From Membranihabitans maritimus (GTDB taxonomy: Bacteria; Bacteroidota; Bacteroidia; Chitinophagales; Saprospiraceae): a stretch of 64,000 nucleotides of DNA. Position 1 is the first letter of the stretch. Every line of letters starts with the position of its first letter. Location of the stretch: contig NZ_JAJSLW010000010.1 in NCBI RefSeq assembly GCF_021729145.1, positions 124,001-188,000 on the forward strand, in the 5' to 3' direction. Position numbers and translations under genes: made by a program. The notes beneath the pieces are model-generated. The model had not been told where the DNA came from and did not search any database. It saw only the letters and a list, made by a program, of their open reading frames with translations. This document shows, one piece after another, positions 43,790 through 52,566 of this stretch.

Positions 43790-45409
43790 TTACGTTGCGA
43801 CTATTTGCGTTTTCATAGCCCCTTTTTTTATAGGTTTATTTGCCTCCTCTCTTCTTTTGAGCTTTAGGGTAACCAGTAAAGCTGTAATAGATAAAACCAG
43901 CCAAAATATATCAACAACAAAGATTTGTGAATAGCCTTTGGCGAAAGATATCCATGGCCAGTTTCCTGTAGTGATTCCATTGGAGATAGGCACCAGAAAA
44001 CCAAAAATAGCTCCCAGAAATAAACAAATCTTATTCGTAAAGTAATTATCTCTTTTGATCAATAATAAAGCGGACATGGCCAGCCATCCCCAGAAAAACA
44101 CTTTGTATATAAATTCCATATTGGTGCCGGTGTAATTTTCTGAAAATAATTTTACTGCAATAAAGGTAATCGCTGTTATAGGATACATTGACAGGCAGAT
44201 TGAAAGATAAATCCTCACCAGCCAGGTATTAAATTTTTTCTTTCTTTCTGGTACGTTTTTTTTGTTTCTGGCAACCAACCAGATCATCACACCTGAGAGT
44301 ATGACAAAACAAGAGACCAGTCCCAAAATGAAATAAATTATTTTCATACCGTATCCACCAAAATCCCCGTAATGTAAGCGTTGAATCGTATTAGCTGCAC
44401 CTTCCAGGTAGGTTGTCCTGTCAGAAGGGTCCTTGACGTCTATGACTTTATTGTCCGATGCCCGGTACACCATGTGACCTGACCCTAGGAACTTTGTTCC
44501 ATAATCATACGCCCCCTTTACCTTGATGTGCATATTTTCATCACCATAATTGAAAATTTCCAATTGATTTATCCTGAAATTCTCCCATCGTTCTTTCGTT
44601 TGTCGAACATAGTCGTTCAAAGAAAAATCTTTTGTCAATTTTTTACCGGTAAACTCAAAATCCGATTGATAGCTGTAGTAAGCATCCTTGGACATTTTAT
44701 CGGCATCTCCATCGTACAGGATTGATTTGACCGGTTCCAGCATAACGGTATATCCTATAATCAAATAAGCGCCGGTTACGGCAAACATAAATTGATAAGG
44801 TAAGCCGATCAAACCCAGACCTACATGTGCATCCGTCCACAATGTCTTCCATTTGGCCTTTGGCCTGAAAACATAAAAACTCGAAACGATTTTATTCCAG
44901 TGTACAATAACGCCAGTCAAAACCACAAACAGGAAAAAGAAAGCAACAAAACCGGAGATCAAGTATCCGGATCTGCCGTATAGATTCAGTTGGGCAAAAA
45001 AGTGTAGACGGTAAAAAAACTCTCCCAGTGAATAGTTATTCCGGTAATCATAGGTTTTCTGGTTGGCCAAATTGGTGTAGAAAAAGGCCCGACCCGAATT
45101 TTTTTCTATACTTGTTGTATCTTTAGATGCAGACAGGGAAGTATTAATTCTTTTCTCGTGGTAAAACTGGGTAAGTGATATGTCCCTGCCATACAAGCCG
45201 TATTTATTGTCCAGGCTATCGAAGACAAGGTCAAAATCCTCCTGTTCGAAATACGATTCGGAAATAGGTTCATTGCGTTCCCAGGCATTGATCTCATCTC
45301 TTAGAAAAGCAATAGACCCAGCGAAGAATATAATGAATAATAATGCGCTGATAATAATCCCACTTATGGTGTGGGTATGAAACATAATGTTATAAATTCT
45401 CTTATTCAT
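43790..45409 (-). CDS. PepSY-type membrane protein (siderophore/iron reductase-like)
   Basis: The protein has 539 residues. It begins with a cytoplasmic MNKRIYNIMFHTHTISG and a membrane helix (IIISALLFIIFFAGSIAFL), followed by a periplasmic PepSY-like region. Further membrane helices are at GYLISGFVAFFFLFVVLTGVIVHW, LGLIGLPYQFMFAVTGAYLIIGY, IIYFILGLVSCFVILSGVMIWLV, three or more in the C-terminal half, and VDIFWLVLSITALLVTLKLK. The helix-associated histidines (HTHT, VHW, DAHVGLG, LHYGDFGG) fit a haem-containing ferric reductase of the PiuB type, which releases iron from siderophores in the periplasm. It is the last gene of a three-gene minus-strand operon with two short membrane proteins. Confidence 0.88.
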   Translation of the reverse strand: MNKRIYNIMFHTHTISGIIISALLFIIFFAGSIAFLRDEINAWERNEPISESYFEQEDFDLVFDSLDNKYGLYGRDISLTQFYHEKRINTSLSASKDTTSIEKNSGRAFFYTNLANQKTYDYRNNYSLGEFFYRLHFFAQLNLYGRSGYLISGFVAFFFLFVVLTGVIVHWNKIVSSFYVFRPKAKWKTLWTDAHVGLGLIGLPYQFMFAVTGAYLIIGYTVMLEPVKSILYDGDADKMSKDAYYSYQSDFEFTGKKLTKDFSLNDYVRQTKERWENFRINQLEIFNYGDENMHIKVKGAYDYGTKFLGSGHMVYRASDNKVIDVKDPSDRTTYLEGAANTIQRLHYGDFGGYGMKIIYFILGLVSCFVILSGVMIWLVARNKKNVPERKKKFNTWLVRIYLSICLSMYPITAITFIAVKLFSENYTGTNMEFIYKVFFWGWLAMSALLLIKRDNYFTNKICLFLGAIFGFLVPISNGITTGNWPWISFAKGYSQIFVVDIFWLVLSITALLVTLKLKRREEANKPIKKGAMKTQIVAT

Positions 45410-45418
45410 ATCGGATTT

Positions 45419-45718
45419 TTACGCCAATGGATAGGCGACCTTTCCAAAATAGATCGCAATAGCCAATAACCCTGTAACCAATAAATACCACAACCAAACC
45501 TTCCATCCATTTCGAGCCAAGAAAGCAATAATGAGTAAAACAGCCCAAAGAATAAATCCTCCGAACCGAAGCGTAATCAAAGCACCTGACGCATCTACCC
45601 ACAATGCCAGGACCATGTGAAGAGCTTCTGTGACTATGTATCCACCTGCAAATCCCGCACTGATTTTTGCAAACCGCTGCATGGGAGATTTTGTTAGGTG
45701 TTTTTTATTTGCCGGCAT
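45419..45718 (-). CDS. Small membrane protein of the DUF3649 type (iron-uptake operon)
   Basis: About 99 residues from ATG 45718; an earlier in-frame ATG at 45742 would overlap the upstream gene by 20 bases. Three hydrophobic segments are visible: SAGFAGGYIVTEALHMVLALW, LRFGGFILWAVLLIIAFLA and WLWYLLVTGLLAIAIYF. The pattern and position fit DUF3649, a small protein that commonly sits next to PepSY and DUF3325 genes in iron-uptake operons. The family assignment is by recall of pattern. It is nine bases before the PepSY gene. Confidence 0.7.
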   Translation of the reverse strand: MPANKKHLTKSPMQRFAKISAGFAGGYIVTEALHMVLALWVDASGALITLRFGGFILWAVLLIIAFLARNGWKVWLWYLLVTGLLAIAIYFGKVAYPLA

Positions 45719-45722
45719 AATT

Positions 45723-46055
45723 TTATTGGATGAAAATTTCAAGTAGAATGGATGAAATCCCTATCAAAATTATTATGTGATAGTTTAGAAACCGCAAAGG
45801 AGCTACTAATACTATCAGGCTGGCGATCGTCATTAGTATAACTAAATACGAGAAAATGCCGGATGCAAAACCAAAGGCCAAAACTCCGGAAACTAAGCCT
45901 GTAATTAGCATCCCCGATCCTATTTTTTTTGATAATTGCGCATGTCGTTGAACCCATGTTTCCAATTGAAGTTGTGAAGACAATTTCGCCCTTTTCGAAG
46001 TATTGTACAATACAAAAAAGCCGAGAAAAGTGATACATATGGTAAATGAAATCAT
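45723..46055 (-). CDS. Small membrane protein of the DUF3325 type (iron-uptake operon)
   Basis: The protein has 110 residues and about four membrane helices: FTICITFLGFFVLYNTS, SGMLITGLVSGVLAFGFAS, FSYLVILMTIASLIVLVA and HIIILIGISSILLEIFIQ. The order matches DUF3325 proteins, which form a conserved triplet with DUF3649 and PepSY genes in iron uptake. It is the first gene of this operon. Control by Fur is expected from context, but no clear Fur box was seen. Confidence 0.68.
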   Translation of the reverse strand: MISFTICITFLGFFVLYNTSKRAKLSSQLQLETWVQRHAQLSKKIGSGMLITGLVSGVLAFGFASGIFSYLVILMTIASLIVLVAPLRFLNYHIIILIGISSILLEIFIQ

Positions 46056-46696
46056 ATTATTAATCTTTAAGCGTTGTTTCGACGAATTGCTACTGCTGTT
46101 ATGTGTATTTAGATTAATTAAAAATAATGACGAATATAAGATGACTTTTTTTGTATTCCAAATGCCGACTAAAAAATTAAATTGACCGATTACCTTGCTC
46201 CTGGAGTTTCAATAAGGATTTGGACAATTATTATTCGAGGAGAGTTATACACGGTTTTTTTTTCTGAAATCAACTTTTAGTTATCTAGATCCTATGGAGT
46301 ACAAAGAGTTCGACCATGTTCCGGTTCTTTCGCAATAGGTAGTATGCTTTTGGGCCGACCAATCGAACAAGCCGGCTTTTCCACCGCGGGAATCATTGAT
46401 CCCGGATGGAGCCATTGAGTTGATGATCAACACCGGTGAAGATTATTCCCAACTGAAAGGTGATATTGAATAAGCTGTCAAAGGGCCCCCTATTAATGGA
46501 ATCCGCAACAAACATTGGATATTGACCCAATTTATCAAAAGGAATTCATTTCCGTTCGAATAAAAATTGAATGGGATTTACCAATTCCTTAATACATTTT
46601 AATATTTACTTGAGACAATAGGGATACCTGCTGCCGTCATAATTATACAAGCTTCGAAGCCCAATTATTCTTCTAATCACTCAAAATAATACAGCT
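46056..46696. other. Gene-poor stretch with a decayed remnant
   Basis: Apart from the broken frame at 46294-46563, no gene was found. The first half is AT-rich and holds the promoter region for the minus-strand iron operon. Confidence 0.5.
46294..46563 (+). pseudogene. Possible decayed coding remnant
   Basis: Three successive short frames look protein-like but are broken by stops and shifts. They are MEYKEFDHVPVLSQ (46294-46338), then GSMLLGRPIEQAGFSTAGII with DPGW (46338-46418), then ELMINTGEDYSQLKGDIE and, after a stop, VKGPPINGIRNKHWILTQFI (to 46563). I cannot identify the parent family. The regular loss of frame suggests a degraded gene, not chance, but a spurious coincidence remains possible. 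Confidence 0.35.
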
Positions 46697-47320
46697 ATGA
46701 AAAAGTATGTTATTGCATTTGCATTGATGGTTTCCGGGGTATTTACCTTTGCACAATCAACCAATTTTACCTATGGAATTTCCGGAGGAGTAGGGATTTC
46801 CCAATTACAGTTTTCACAAATTGATGATTTACCATTTTACAGTAATGATCCGATAGTGGGGTATCAGGTCAGTGCTTTACTAGATTACAGGGTTGGTGAG
46901 TCATGGGGTATTTCTGTAGAACCCGGGTATGCCCGCAGGGGTGGCCAATTAGGTATATTGCCGGGTATGACTAATTTAAATACCAGGATCAAACTGGATT
47001 ATGTCCGGTTACCTATTCTCTTCTCATTGTATCCGCGGGAATATGTATCTATTTCAGTTGGTCCGGAACTATCCTACCTGGCAGATTCCAATATTGATTT
47101 TCTGAATATGATCGCCAGTCCTATAGAAAATAAATTTTCATTGGGGGTGTCGGCAGGTGTTGACTTCCACTTTGATGCGCCGGTCTCTATAGGTGTTCAA
47201 TACAATAGGAATTTGACACCTTTGAGTAGTTTGAATATAAACGAATTTGGCCCTTTTTCCGGGACCAAAATTAATTTGTATAATCAAAATATTTCTTTGG
47301 TCGCAAGGATCACGATTTAA
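46697..47320 (+). CDS. Outer-membrane beta-barrel protein (PorT-like)
   Basis: This 207-residue small outer-membrane barrel has a signal peptide (IAFALMVSGVFTFAQ). Alternating amphipathic strands are obvious: FTYGISGGVGISQLQFS, GYQVSALLDYRVG, SWGISVEPGYARRGGQL, LDYVRLPILFSLY, YVSISVGPELSYL, FSLGVSAGVDFHF and a terminal ISLVARITI. This matches the outer-membrane beta-barrel family common in Bacteroidota (OMP_b-brl type, including PorT relatives). It is a single gene. Function may be structural or signalling; nothing specific can be said. Confidence 0.88.
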   Translation: MKKYVIAFALMVSGVFTFAQSTNFTYGISGGVGISQLQFSQIDDLPFYSNDPIVGYQVSALLDYRVGESWGISVEPGYARRGGQLGILPGMTNLNTRIKLDYVRLPILFSLYPREYVSISVGPELSYLADSNIDFLNMIASPIENKFSLGVSAGVDFHFDAPVSIGVQYNRNLTPLSSLNINEFGPFSGTKINLYNQNISLVARITI

Positions 47321-47420
47321 TATTTTGAAAATTATGTAATGGTTATGTCTATAGTTATCTTTCCTGATAGTATTATATCGTCAGCTCATACATGGTAAAA
47401 GTGCCAGTGAAATAAGCTCA

Positions 47421-47963
47421 TTATAAATCTAGCCAGTGTAAAATAAGAAGGAAAACCGGATACAATTTATTTTTAATGATATGGGAGCGAATTTTTTTTA
47501 ATGCCGAAACCATGTGATTTTTCACCGTACTTCGGGAGAGATTTAATTTGTCTGCAATTTCATTATAGGAAAATCCTTCATTTCTATTGAGTATAAATAT
47601 CGTTTTTTGTTGTTCGGTAAGTAATTGGGTGATCTCATTGAAGATCACCTTTTTGTCGTATTGAAGCGAAGGATATTGATATACATACTTCTCTTTTTCC
47701 ACGTTTGACCAAAATTCTTTTTGAACCCGTTCATTTACCGCCGCTTTTCTCCAGTAATCGATGACCATATTCCTTGCAAGTATAAATAAATAGGAGGAAG
47801 GCTGGTCGATTACTTCCTGATCCTTTGACCGTTTTGATAATTTCAGGAAAACATCCTGGGTGAGATCCTGAGCAAGGTCATGATCCTTTATGTGTAGCAT
47901 AAGGTAGTCATAAAGGTCATCCCTGTGTGCTAAAAATATTTCTTCCAATGCTTTACGCTTCAT
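47421..47963 (-). CDS. ECF sigma-70 factor
   Basis: The protein has 180 residues. Region 2 spans about 8-75 (AHRDDLYDYLMLHIKDHDLAQDLTQDVFLKLSKR, SSYLFILARNMVIDYWR). Region 4 spans about 105-160 (LTEQQKTIFILNRNEGFSYNEIADKLNLSRSTVKNHMVSALKKIR). As in the first sigma factor of the window, a hydrophobic tail (YPVFLLILHWLDL) closes the protein. It is divergent from FecR at 48168, with a 204-base gap, and should direct transcription of the susCD-PhoD-sulfatase cluster. Confidence 0.92.
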   Translation of the reverse strand: MKRKALEEIFLAHRDDLYDYLMLHIKDHDLAQDLTQDVFLKLSKRSKDQEVIDQPSSYLFILARNMVIDYWRKAAVNERVQKEFWSNVEKEKYVYQYPSLQYDKKVIFNEITQLLTEQQKTIFILNRNEGFSYNEIADKLNLSRSTVKNHMVSALKKIRSHIIKNKLYPVFLLILHWLDL

Positions 47964-48167
47964 CCCTCACAGCCTTGATTGATCTTTTCAAAAATGGTAA
48001 TTACGGATTCGGTTAAAAATTAATTCAGTTATTAGTTTTATAAAATCGGGATATGCAAATATAAAATTATAAAAAAACAAAAAAAAATGAAATTTATTAG
48101 ACCTACCCCTGTTGTGTTTTCGTCCTTGGGATAAAATGACATTTGATAAATCATTTAAACTAATAAT

Positions 48168-49097
48168 GTGATCAATAAATCAGAATTTAAAAGTTTATAT
48201 ACTAAGTTGAAAAGCAGTTCAATCTCAGAAGAAGAATTCAAATCATTTTTGGAATATATCAATCAACCAGAGAATCAGTATATGGTAAAGGAAGTGTTGG
48301 ATCAAGAGGCTGCTGGTAAGTATCTGGATAGCCATTTAGCTTTAAAGAATAGATCAGAGCAACCCTTCAACTGGAGGTGGACGATAAAGGCAGCATCGAT
48401 TCTATTACTATTGGGAATGATAGGGATTTTTAGCTATATGTTTTTTGCAAAGGGACAAGGCGAAATTTTTTATTCGACGGAAAATGGTGAAATTCTTGAG
48501 ATACAATTACCTGATAACAGTTTGGTAAAGTTGAACGCTAATTCGACATTGAAATGGCGTAATGATTCGGAGAATGGACGATTAGTAGAGCTGTCCGGTG
48601 AAGCATTTTTTAATGTCAAACATACTATTGATGACCAGAAGTTTGTGGTAGAGACCGACCAATCAAAAATTACAGTATTAGGCACATCCTTTAATATTAA
48701 TAGTCGTGAAAATGATAAGATTTTTCTTGAAGAAGGTAGTATTCAACTTGAAAAGTCTGGAGAGAAAAGTCCTGAAATGGTTTTGCTTAGGCCTGGTGAA
48801 TCTGCTATAGTTGAGAAGGCCGGACCGGCAATACAGGTCTCGGTGAATAAAATGGTAGAAAATGAAGCAGCCTGGAAAGATGGGTTATTGCAGTTTTCAG
48901 ACATGAAATTAGCCACGATTATCGAGCGTCTTGAAGAAATATATGGTAAAGATATCAAAGTTGTAGATACTACAGTCCTTGATACTGAAATGGAATTTAC
49001 ACTTCCCTATGCAAATTGGGAGATTACGGGACAGGCTCTGGCATTGGCAGTGGGGTTGACGTTGGAAGACAATGGAAAAATAATTGAATTAAAATAA
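48168..49097 (+). CDS. FecR-family anti-sigma factor
   Basis: The protein has 309 residues. The best start is GTG 48168, because the ATG two bases earlier is out of frame. The N-terminal cytoplasmic segment is followed by a transmembrane helix at about 73-93 (AASILLLLGMIGIFSYMFF). The FecR domain spans about 100-210 (LEIQLPDNSLVKLNANSTLKW, LVELSGEAFFNVKHT, VVETDQSKITVLGTSFNI), and the C-terminal DUF4974-like domain about 235-309 (LQFSDMKLATIIERLEEIYG). It should hold the divergent sigma factor and receive a signal from the STN domain of the SusC gene, which starts 15 bases downstream. Confidence 0.93.
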   Translation: MINKSEFKSLYTKLKSSSISEEEFKSFLEYINQPENQYMVKEVLDQEAAGKYLDSHLALKNRSEQPFNWRWTIKAASILLLLGMIGIFSYMFFAKGQGEIFYSTENGEILEIQLPDNSLVKLNANSTLKWRNDSENGRLVELSGEAFFNVKHTIDDQKFVVETDQSKITVLGTSFNINSRENDKIFLEEGSIQLEKSGEKSPEMVLLRPGESAIVEKAGPAIQVSVNKMVENEAAWKDGLLQFSDMKLATIIERLEEIYGKDIKVVDTTVLDTEMEFTLPYANWEITGQALALAVGLTLEDNGKIIELK

Positions 49098-49112
49098 ACA
49101 AAATAATGTGAA

Positions 49113-52100
49113 ATGGAAATAGGTGTACTTCGAGGGTGGCGGCTCATTTCGATCTTAGTATTGTTGGTGCTTTTGCTTCCTGGTATTACAGAAGCAATAA
49201 ATCATCGGATGGTCGATGATACAGAGGAAATAAAATTGAAAGCTGCATTACAGCGACTTACTGAAAAATACAATGTATATTTTACTTACGACAAATCCCT
49301 GGTTCAGGATATCATGGTTGATTACAAAGAACAGGGCAAGAACATAACAGAGGAATTACAGGTTTTGTTGGAAGGAACGGACTTGCATTTCAAGATCTTT
49401 GAAGACCAATTTGTAATTATATATAAACTGGACCAGACCGGGATTCGATCTCTCAAATCAATGGTAGAACATTTTTCTGAAATTATCGCAGAAGACGAAT
49501 CCCGGGAGACATTCAGACCGGTACCGAAATTAGGATTACGGCAGGCATGGAGCCCGGGGCCGCGAAAATTGACGGGATTGACATTGAATATTAATGGTAC
49601 GGTTACTGACCAACAGGGAACTCCTTTAATAGGTGTCAATGTTCAGGTGAAAGGAACCAATAAGGGGACGGCGACAGATTTTGACGGAAAATATAGTCTT
49701 GAAGATGTGAATGAAAATGCTACGCTGGTGTTTTCTTATATCGGCTATCAAACGGTAGAGGTCCCTGTAGATGGCAGGGGTGAGGTATCCGTTGAATTGG
49801 TTTCGGATTCGGAATTGCTGGATGAAGTGGTAGTAGTGGGATATGGGACGCAGAAGAAGGTAAATGTTATTGGTTCTGTTTCTCAGATTTCAACTGAAAA
49901 AATTGAAAATAGGCCGGTAACTCAACTGTCTCAGGCTATAACTGGCCAAATGCCGGGGGTGACGGTAATTCAAAGGTCGGGACGACCGGGGAATAGTGGC
50001 GGAGAAATAAGAGTCAGAGGGGTTGGTTCCTTTGGAGCTACTCCAAATGCATTAGTTTTAATTGATGGAATTCCGGGGAGCTTGAATGAGTTGAACCCTG
50101 ATAATATCCAATCTATATCGGTGCTTAAGGATGCATCATCGGCTGCTATTTATGGTGCCCGTTCAGCAAATGGAGTGATTTTAGTGACTACAAAAGATGG
50201 AACAGCAAATAAGCTTACAGTGGGTTATAATGGATATCTGGGGTTTAATCAAGCAACCGAATTGCCTGATTTTGTGGACTCATGGGACTTTGCTGAAATG
50301 TACAATATAGCTTCTGGAAGTAACAGTTATTCAGCAGAAGATATTGGGAATTATCGATCTCAAACTGATCCGGATAATTATCCGAATACTAAATTTATGG
50401 AGGAAATATTTTCGAGAAAAGGCGTCCAGACAGGTCATACGTTAACAATCAATGGCGGTAATAAGGATAATAAATACTATTTGTCAGGAGCCTATTTAAA
50501 CCAAAACGGGATCATTGAAAAGAATAAATATGATCGGTATAATTTGAGATTAAATGTAGAAAATAATTTTAGTAAAAACTTGCAATTGAATACTCGATTA
50601 TTCGGGTCTTTTGAAGAGAGAAATGAACCCCAGGCGACGGCAAATAAAGGGGGGAACCTTCAGAATCAGTTGATTCAAAATGCGATCCGCTATCCTGCGA
50701 CTCATCTGGGCCAGGCATCGAATGGTGATTATGGCATTGGTCCTGAAAGCGGAGGAACCCCAATATCGTGGATAGATTCCAAGTCCTATTTGATAAATCC
50801 GAGGACGAAGGTAGGGGTCAATATGAAATTGGATTGGAATCCGATCAACAATCTTACGTTTTCAGCTATCGGAGGGTATAACTTTTCACTCCTGGAACAA
50901 AGGTCTTATCTAGCATCTCAAAGGCTGAATGATGAAGTATACCACGCACAATCTTATTTGAACCAGTTTAGCAATAAGGTGATTTTTAGGACTATGCAGT
51001 TTATAGGAGAATATTCGAAAGATTTTTCAAGGAACCAGATAGATTTATTGGCTGGATATTCTTTTGAAAATGAGATTACCAAAAACTTCAATGGTTATCG
51101 CCAGGATTTTCCTAGCAATGACTATACCGTTATTGGCATGGGAGGCGCAGATAACCAGCAAGCGGGTGGATTCGATGCTGAATGGGCCATACAATCGTTA
51201 TTTTCGAGATTCAAATATAATTTTGATGAGCGATATTTATTTGAAGCAACAGTAAGATATGATGGATCTTCCCGGTTCCCTGAAAGTAAAAAATATGCCA
51301 TTTTCCCGTCAATGGCAGTTGGATGGAGACTTACCGAAGAAACTTTTATGAGTGATATAAGCTGGTTGTCCGGGTTAAAACTCAAAGCCTCCTGGGGTAT
51401 TTTAGGGAATCAGAATATTGGGAATTATCCCTACCAGGCCGTATTGAACTCGGGGAGAAACTATTCCTTCGGAGGTGTTATTAACACAGGGGCTGCTTAT
51501 TCTACTTATAAAGATGCTGGTATTCAGTGGGAGTCAACTGAGACTACAGATTTTGGATTTGAATCGGAATTATTAGACGGTAAAATTGTGTTTAATACCA
51601 CTTATTTTCATCGCAGTACCGAAGATATATTATTCCAGCCTTCCGCCAGTGTATCCTCCGTTCTTGGGGTGGGTATAAGTGAAACAAATACTGGTGCAGC
51701 TAAAAACTCAGGATGGGAGTTTGAACTGGGGCATAGAAATAATATCAATGAATTTGAATATACTTTAAATGCTAATTTTTCAATTATCAATAATGAAGTC
51801 ATTACACTGGGCTTGGGGAATGTAGAACAACCAAATGGTTTTGTGGGTAATGGATCATCATTATTTATTGGATATCCAATGCAGATGTACTATGGGTATA
51901 TTTCAGATGGTGTGTTTACGAATCAATCTGATATTGAAGATTGGCCCAATCAAACAAGAGTGACACCTAATCCTCAGGCAGGGGATATCAGATATCAGGA
52001 TATTAGTGGACCTGATGGAGTCCCCGATGGCCAGGTGGATCCCACTTATGATCGAACCTACCTGGGGAGTCGCATCCCGAAATATACCTTTGGGGCCAAT

Positions 52101-52562
52101 TTGGGTTTTTCATTTAAAAACTTTGATTTTTCTGCTTTTTTGCAAGGCACGGCAGGGGTCAAAGGGAGATTAACCGGATATGCTGGATATGCTTTTTTCA
52201 ACCTTGGAAATATCCAAAGGTGGCAAATGGAAGGAAGGTTTGATCCTGAAAATCCTGAACAATATCCGGATTATCCCCGGTTGGAAGTAATTACAAATAG
52301 TGGAACCCCCAATACAGCCCTTTCTGACTTTTGGGTAATTAATGCATCCTATTTGAGATTGAAAAACATACAATTGGGTTATACTTTACCTCGAAATGCT
52401 ATGCAAAGGATAGGGGGGCAGAATTTGAGATTGTATCTGAGTGCTGAAAATGTACTTTCATTTAATAATTATAGACAAGGTTGGGATCCGGAAGTAAATA
52501 CAGGCGGCGCCTATTATCCAATTTTATCAACCTTTACTTTTGGTTTGAACGTAAAATTTTAA
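49113..52562 (+). CDS. SusC/RagA TonB-linked outer-membrane transporter with STN domain
   Basis: The protein has 1149 residues. A signal segment (LISILVLLVLLLPGITEA) leads into an STN domain at about 35-107 (IKLKAALQRLTEKYNVYFTYDKSL, LLEGTDLHFKIFEDQFVIIYK). After a linker come the carboxypeptidase-regulatory-like domain at about 160-240 (NGTVTDQQGTPLIGVNVQVKG, FSYIGYQTVEV), the DEVVVVGYGTQKK hinge, the plug (QSISVLKDASSAAIYGARSANG) and the barrel ending TFTFGLNVKF. It is the transporter and ligand sensor of cluster 3, paired with the sigma/FecR genes. SusD begins four bases after the stop. The presence of an STN domain distinguishes it from the susC2 protein of cluster 2. Confidence 0.96.
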   Translation: MEIGVLRGWRLISILVLLVLLLPGITEAINHRMVDDTEEIKLKAALQRLTEKYNVYFTYDKSLVQDIMVDYKEQGKNITEELQVLLEGTDLHFKIFEDQFVIIYKLDQTGIRSLKSMVEHFSEIIAEDESRETFRPVPKLGLRQAWSPGPRKLTGLTLNINGTVTDQQGTPLIGVNVQVKGTNKGTATDFDGKYSLEDVNENATLVFSYIGYQTVEVPVDGRGEVSVELVSDSELLDEVVVVGYGTQKKVNVIGSVSQISTEKIENRPVTQLSQAITGQMPGVTVIQRSGRPGNSGGEIRVRGVGSFGATPNALVLIDGIPGSLNELNPDNIQSISVLKDASSAAIYGARSANGVILVTTKDGTANKLTVGYNGYLGFNQATELPDFVDSWDFAEMYNIASGSNSYSAEDIGNYRSQTDPDNYPNTKFMEEIFSRKGVQTGHTLTINGGNKDNKYYLSGAYLNQNGIIEKNKYDRYNLRLNVENNFSKNLQLNTRLFGSFEERNEPQATANKGGNLQNQLIQNAIRYPATHLGQASNGDYGIGPESGGTPISWIDSKSYLINPRTKVGVNMKLDWNPINNLTFSAIGGYNFSLLEQRSYLASQRLNDEVYHAQSYLNQFSNKVIFRTMQFIGEYSKDFSRNQIDLLAGYSFENEITKNFNGYRQDFPSNDYTVIGMGGADNQQAGGFDAEWAIQSLFSRFKYNFDERYLFEATVRYDGSSRFPESKKYAIFPSMAVGWRLTEETFMSDISWLSGLKLKASWGILGNQNIGNYPYQAVLNSGRNYSFGGVINTGAAYSTYKDAGIQWESTETTDFGFESELLDGKIVFNTTYFHRSTEDILFQPSASVSSVLGVGISETNTGAAKNSGWEFELGHRNNINEFEYTLNANFSIINNEVITLGLGNVEQPNGFVGNGSSLFIGYPMQMYYGYISDGVFTNQSDIEDWPNQTRVTPNPQAGDIRYQDISGPDGVPDGQVDPTYDRTYLGSRIPKYTFGANLGFSFKNFDFSAFLQGTAGVKGRLTGYAGYAFFNLGNIQRWQMEGRFDPENPEQYPDYPRLEVITNSGTPNTALSDFWVINASYLRLKNIQLGYTLPRNAMQRIGGQNLRLYLSAENVLSFNNYRQGWDPEVNTGGAYYPILSTFTFGLNVKF

Positions 52563-52566
52563 AAAC

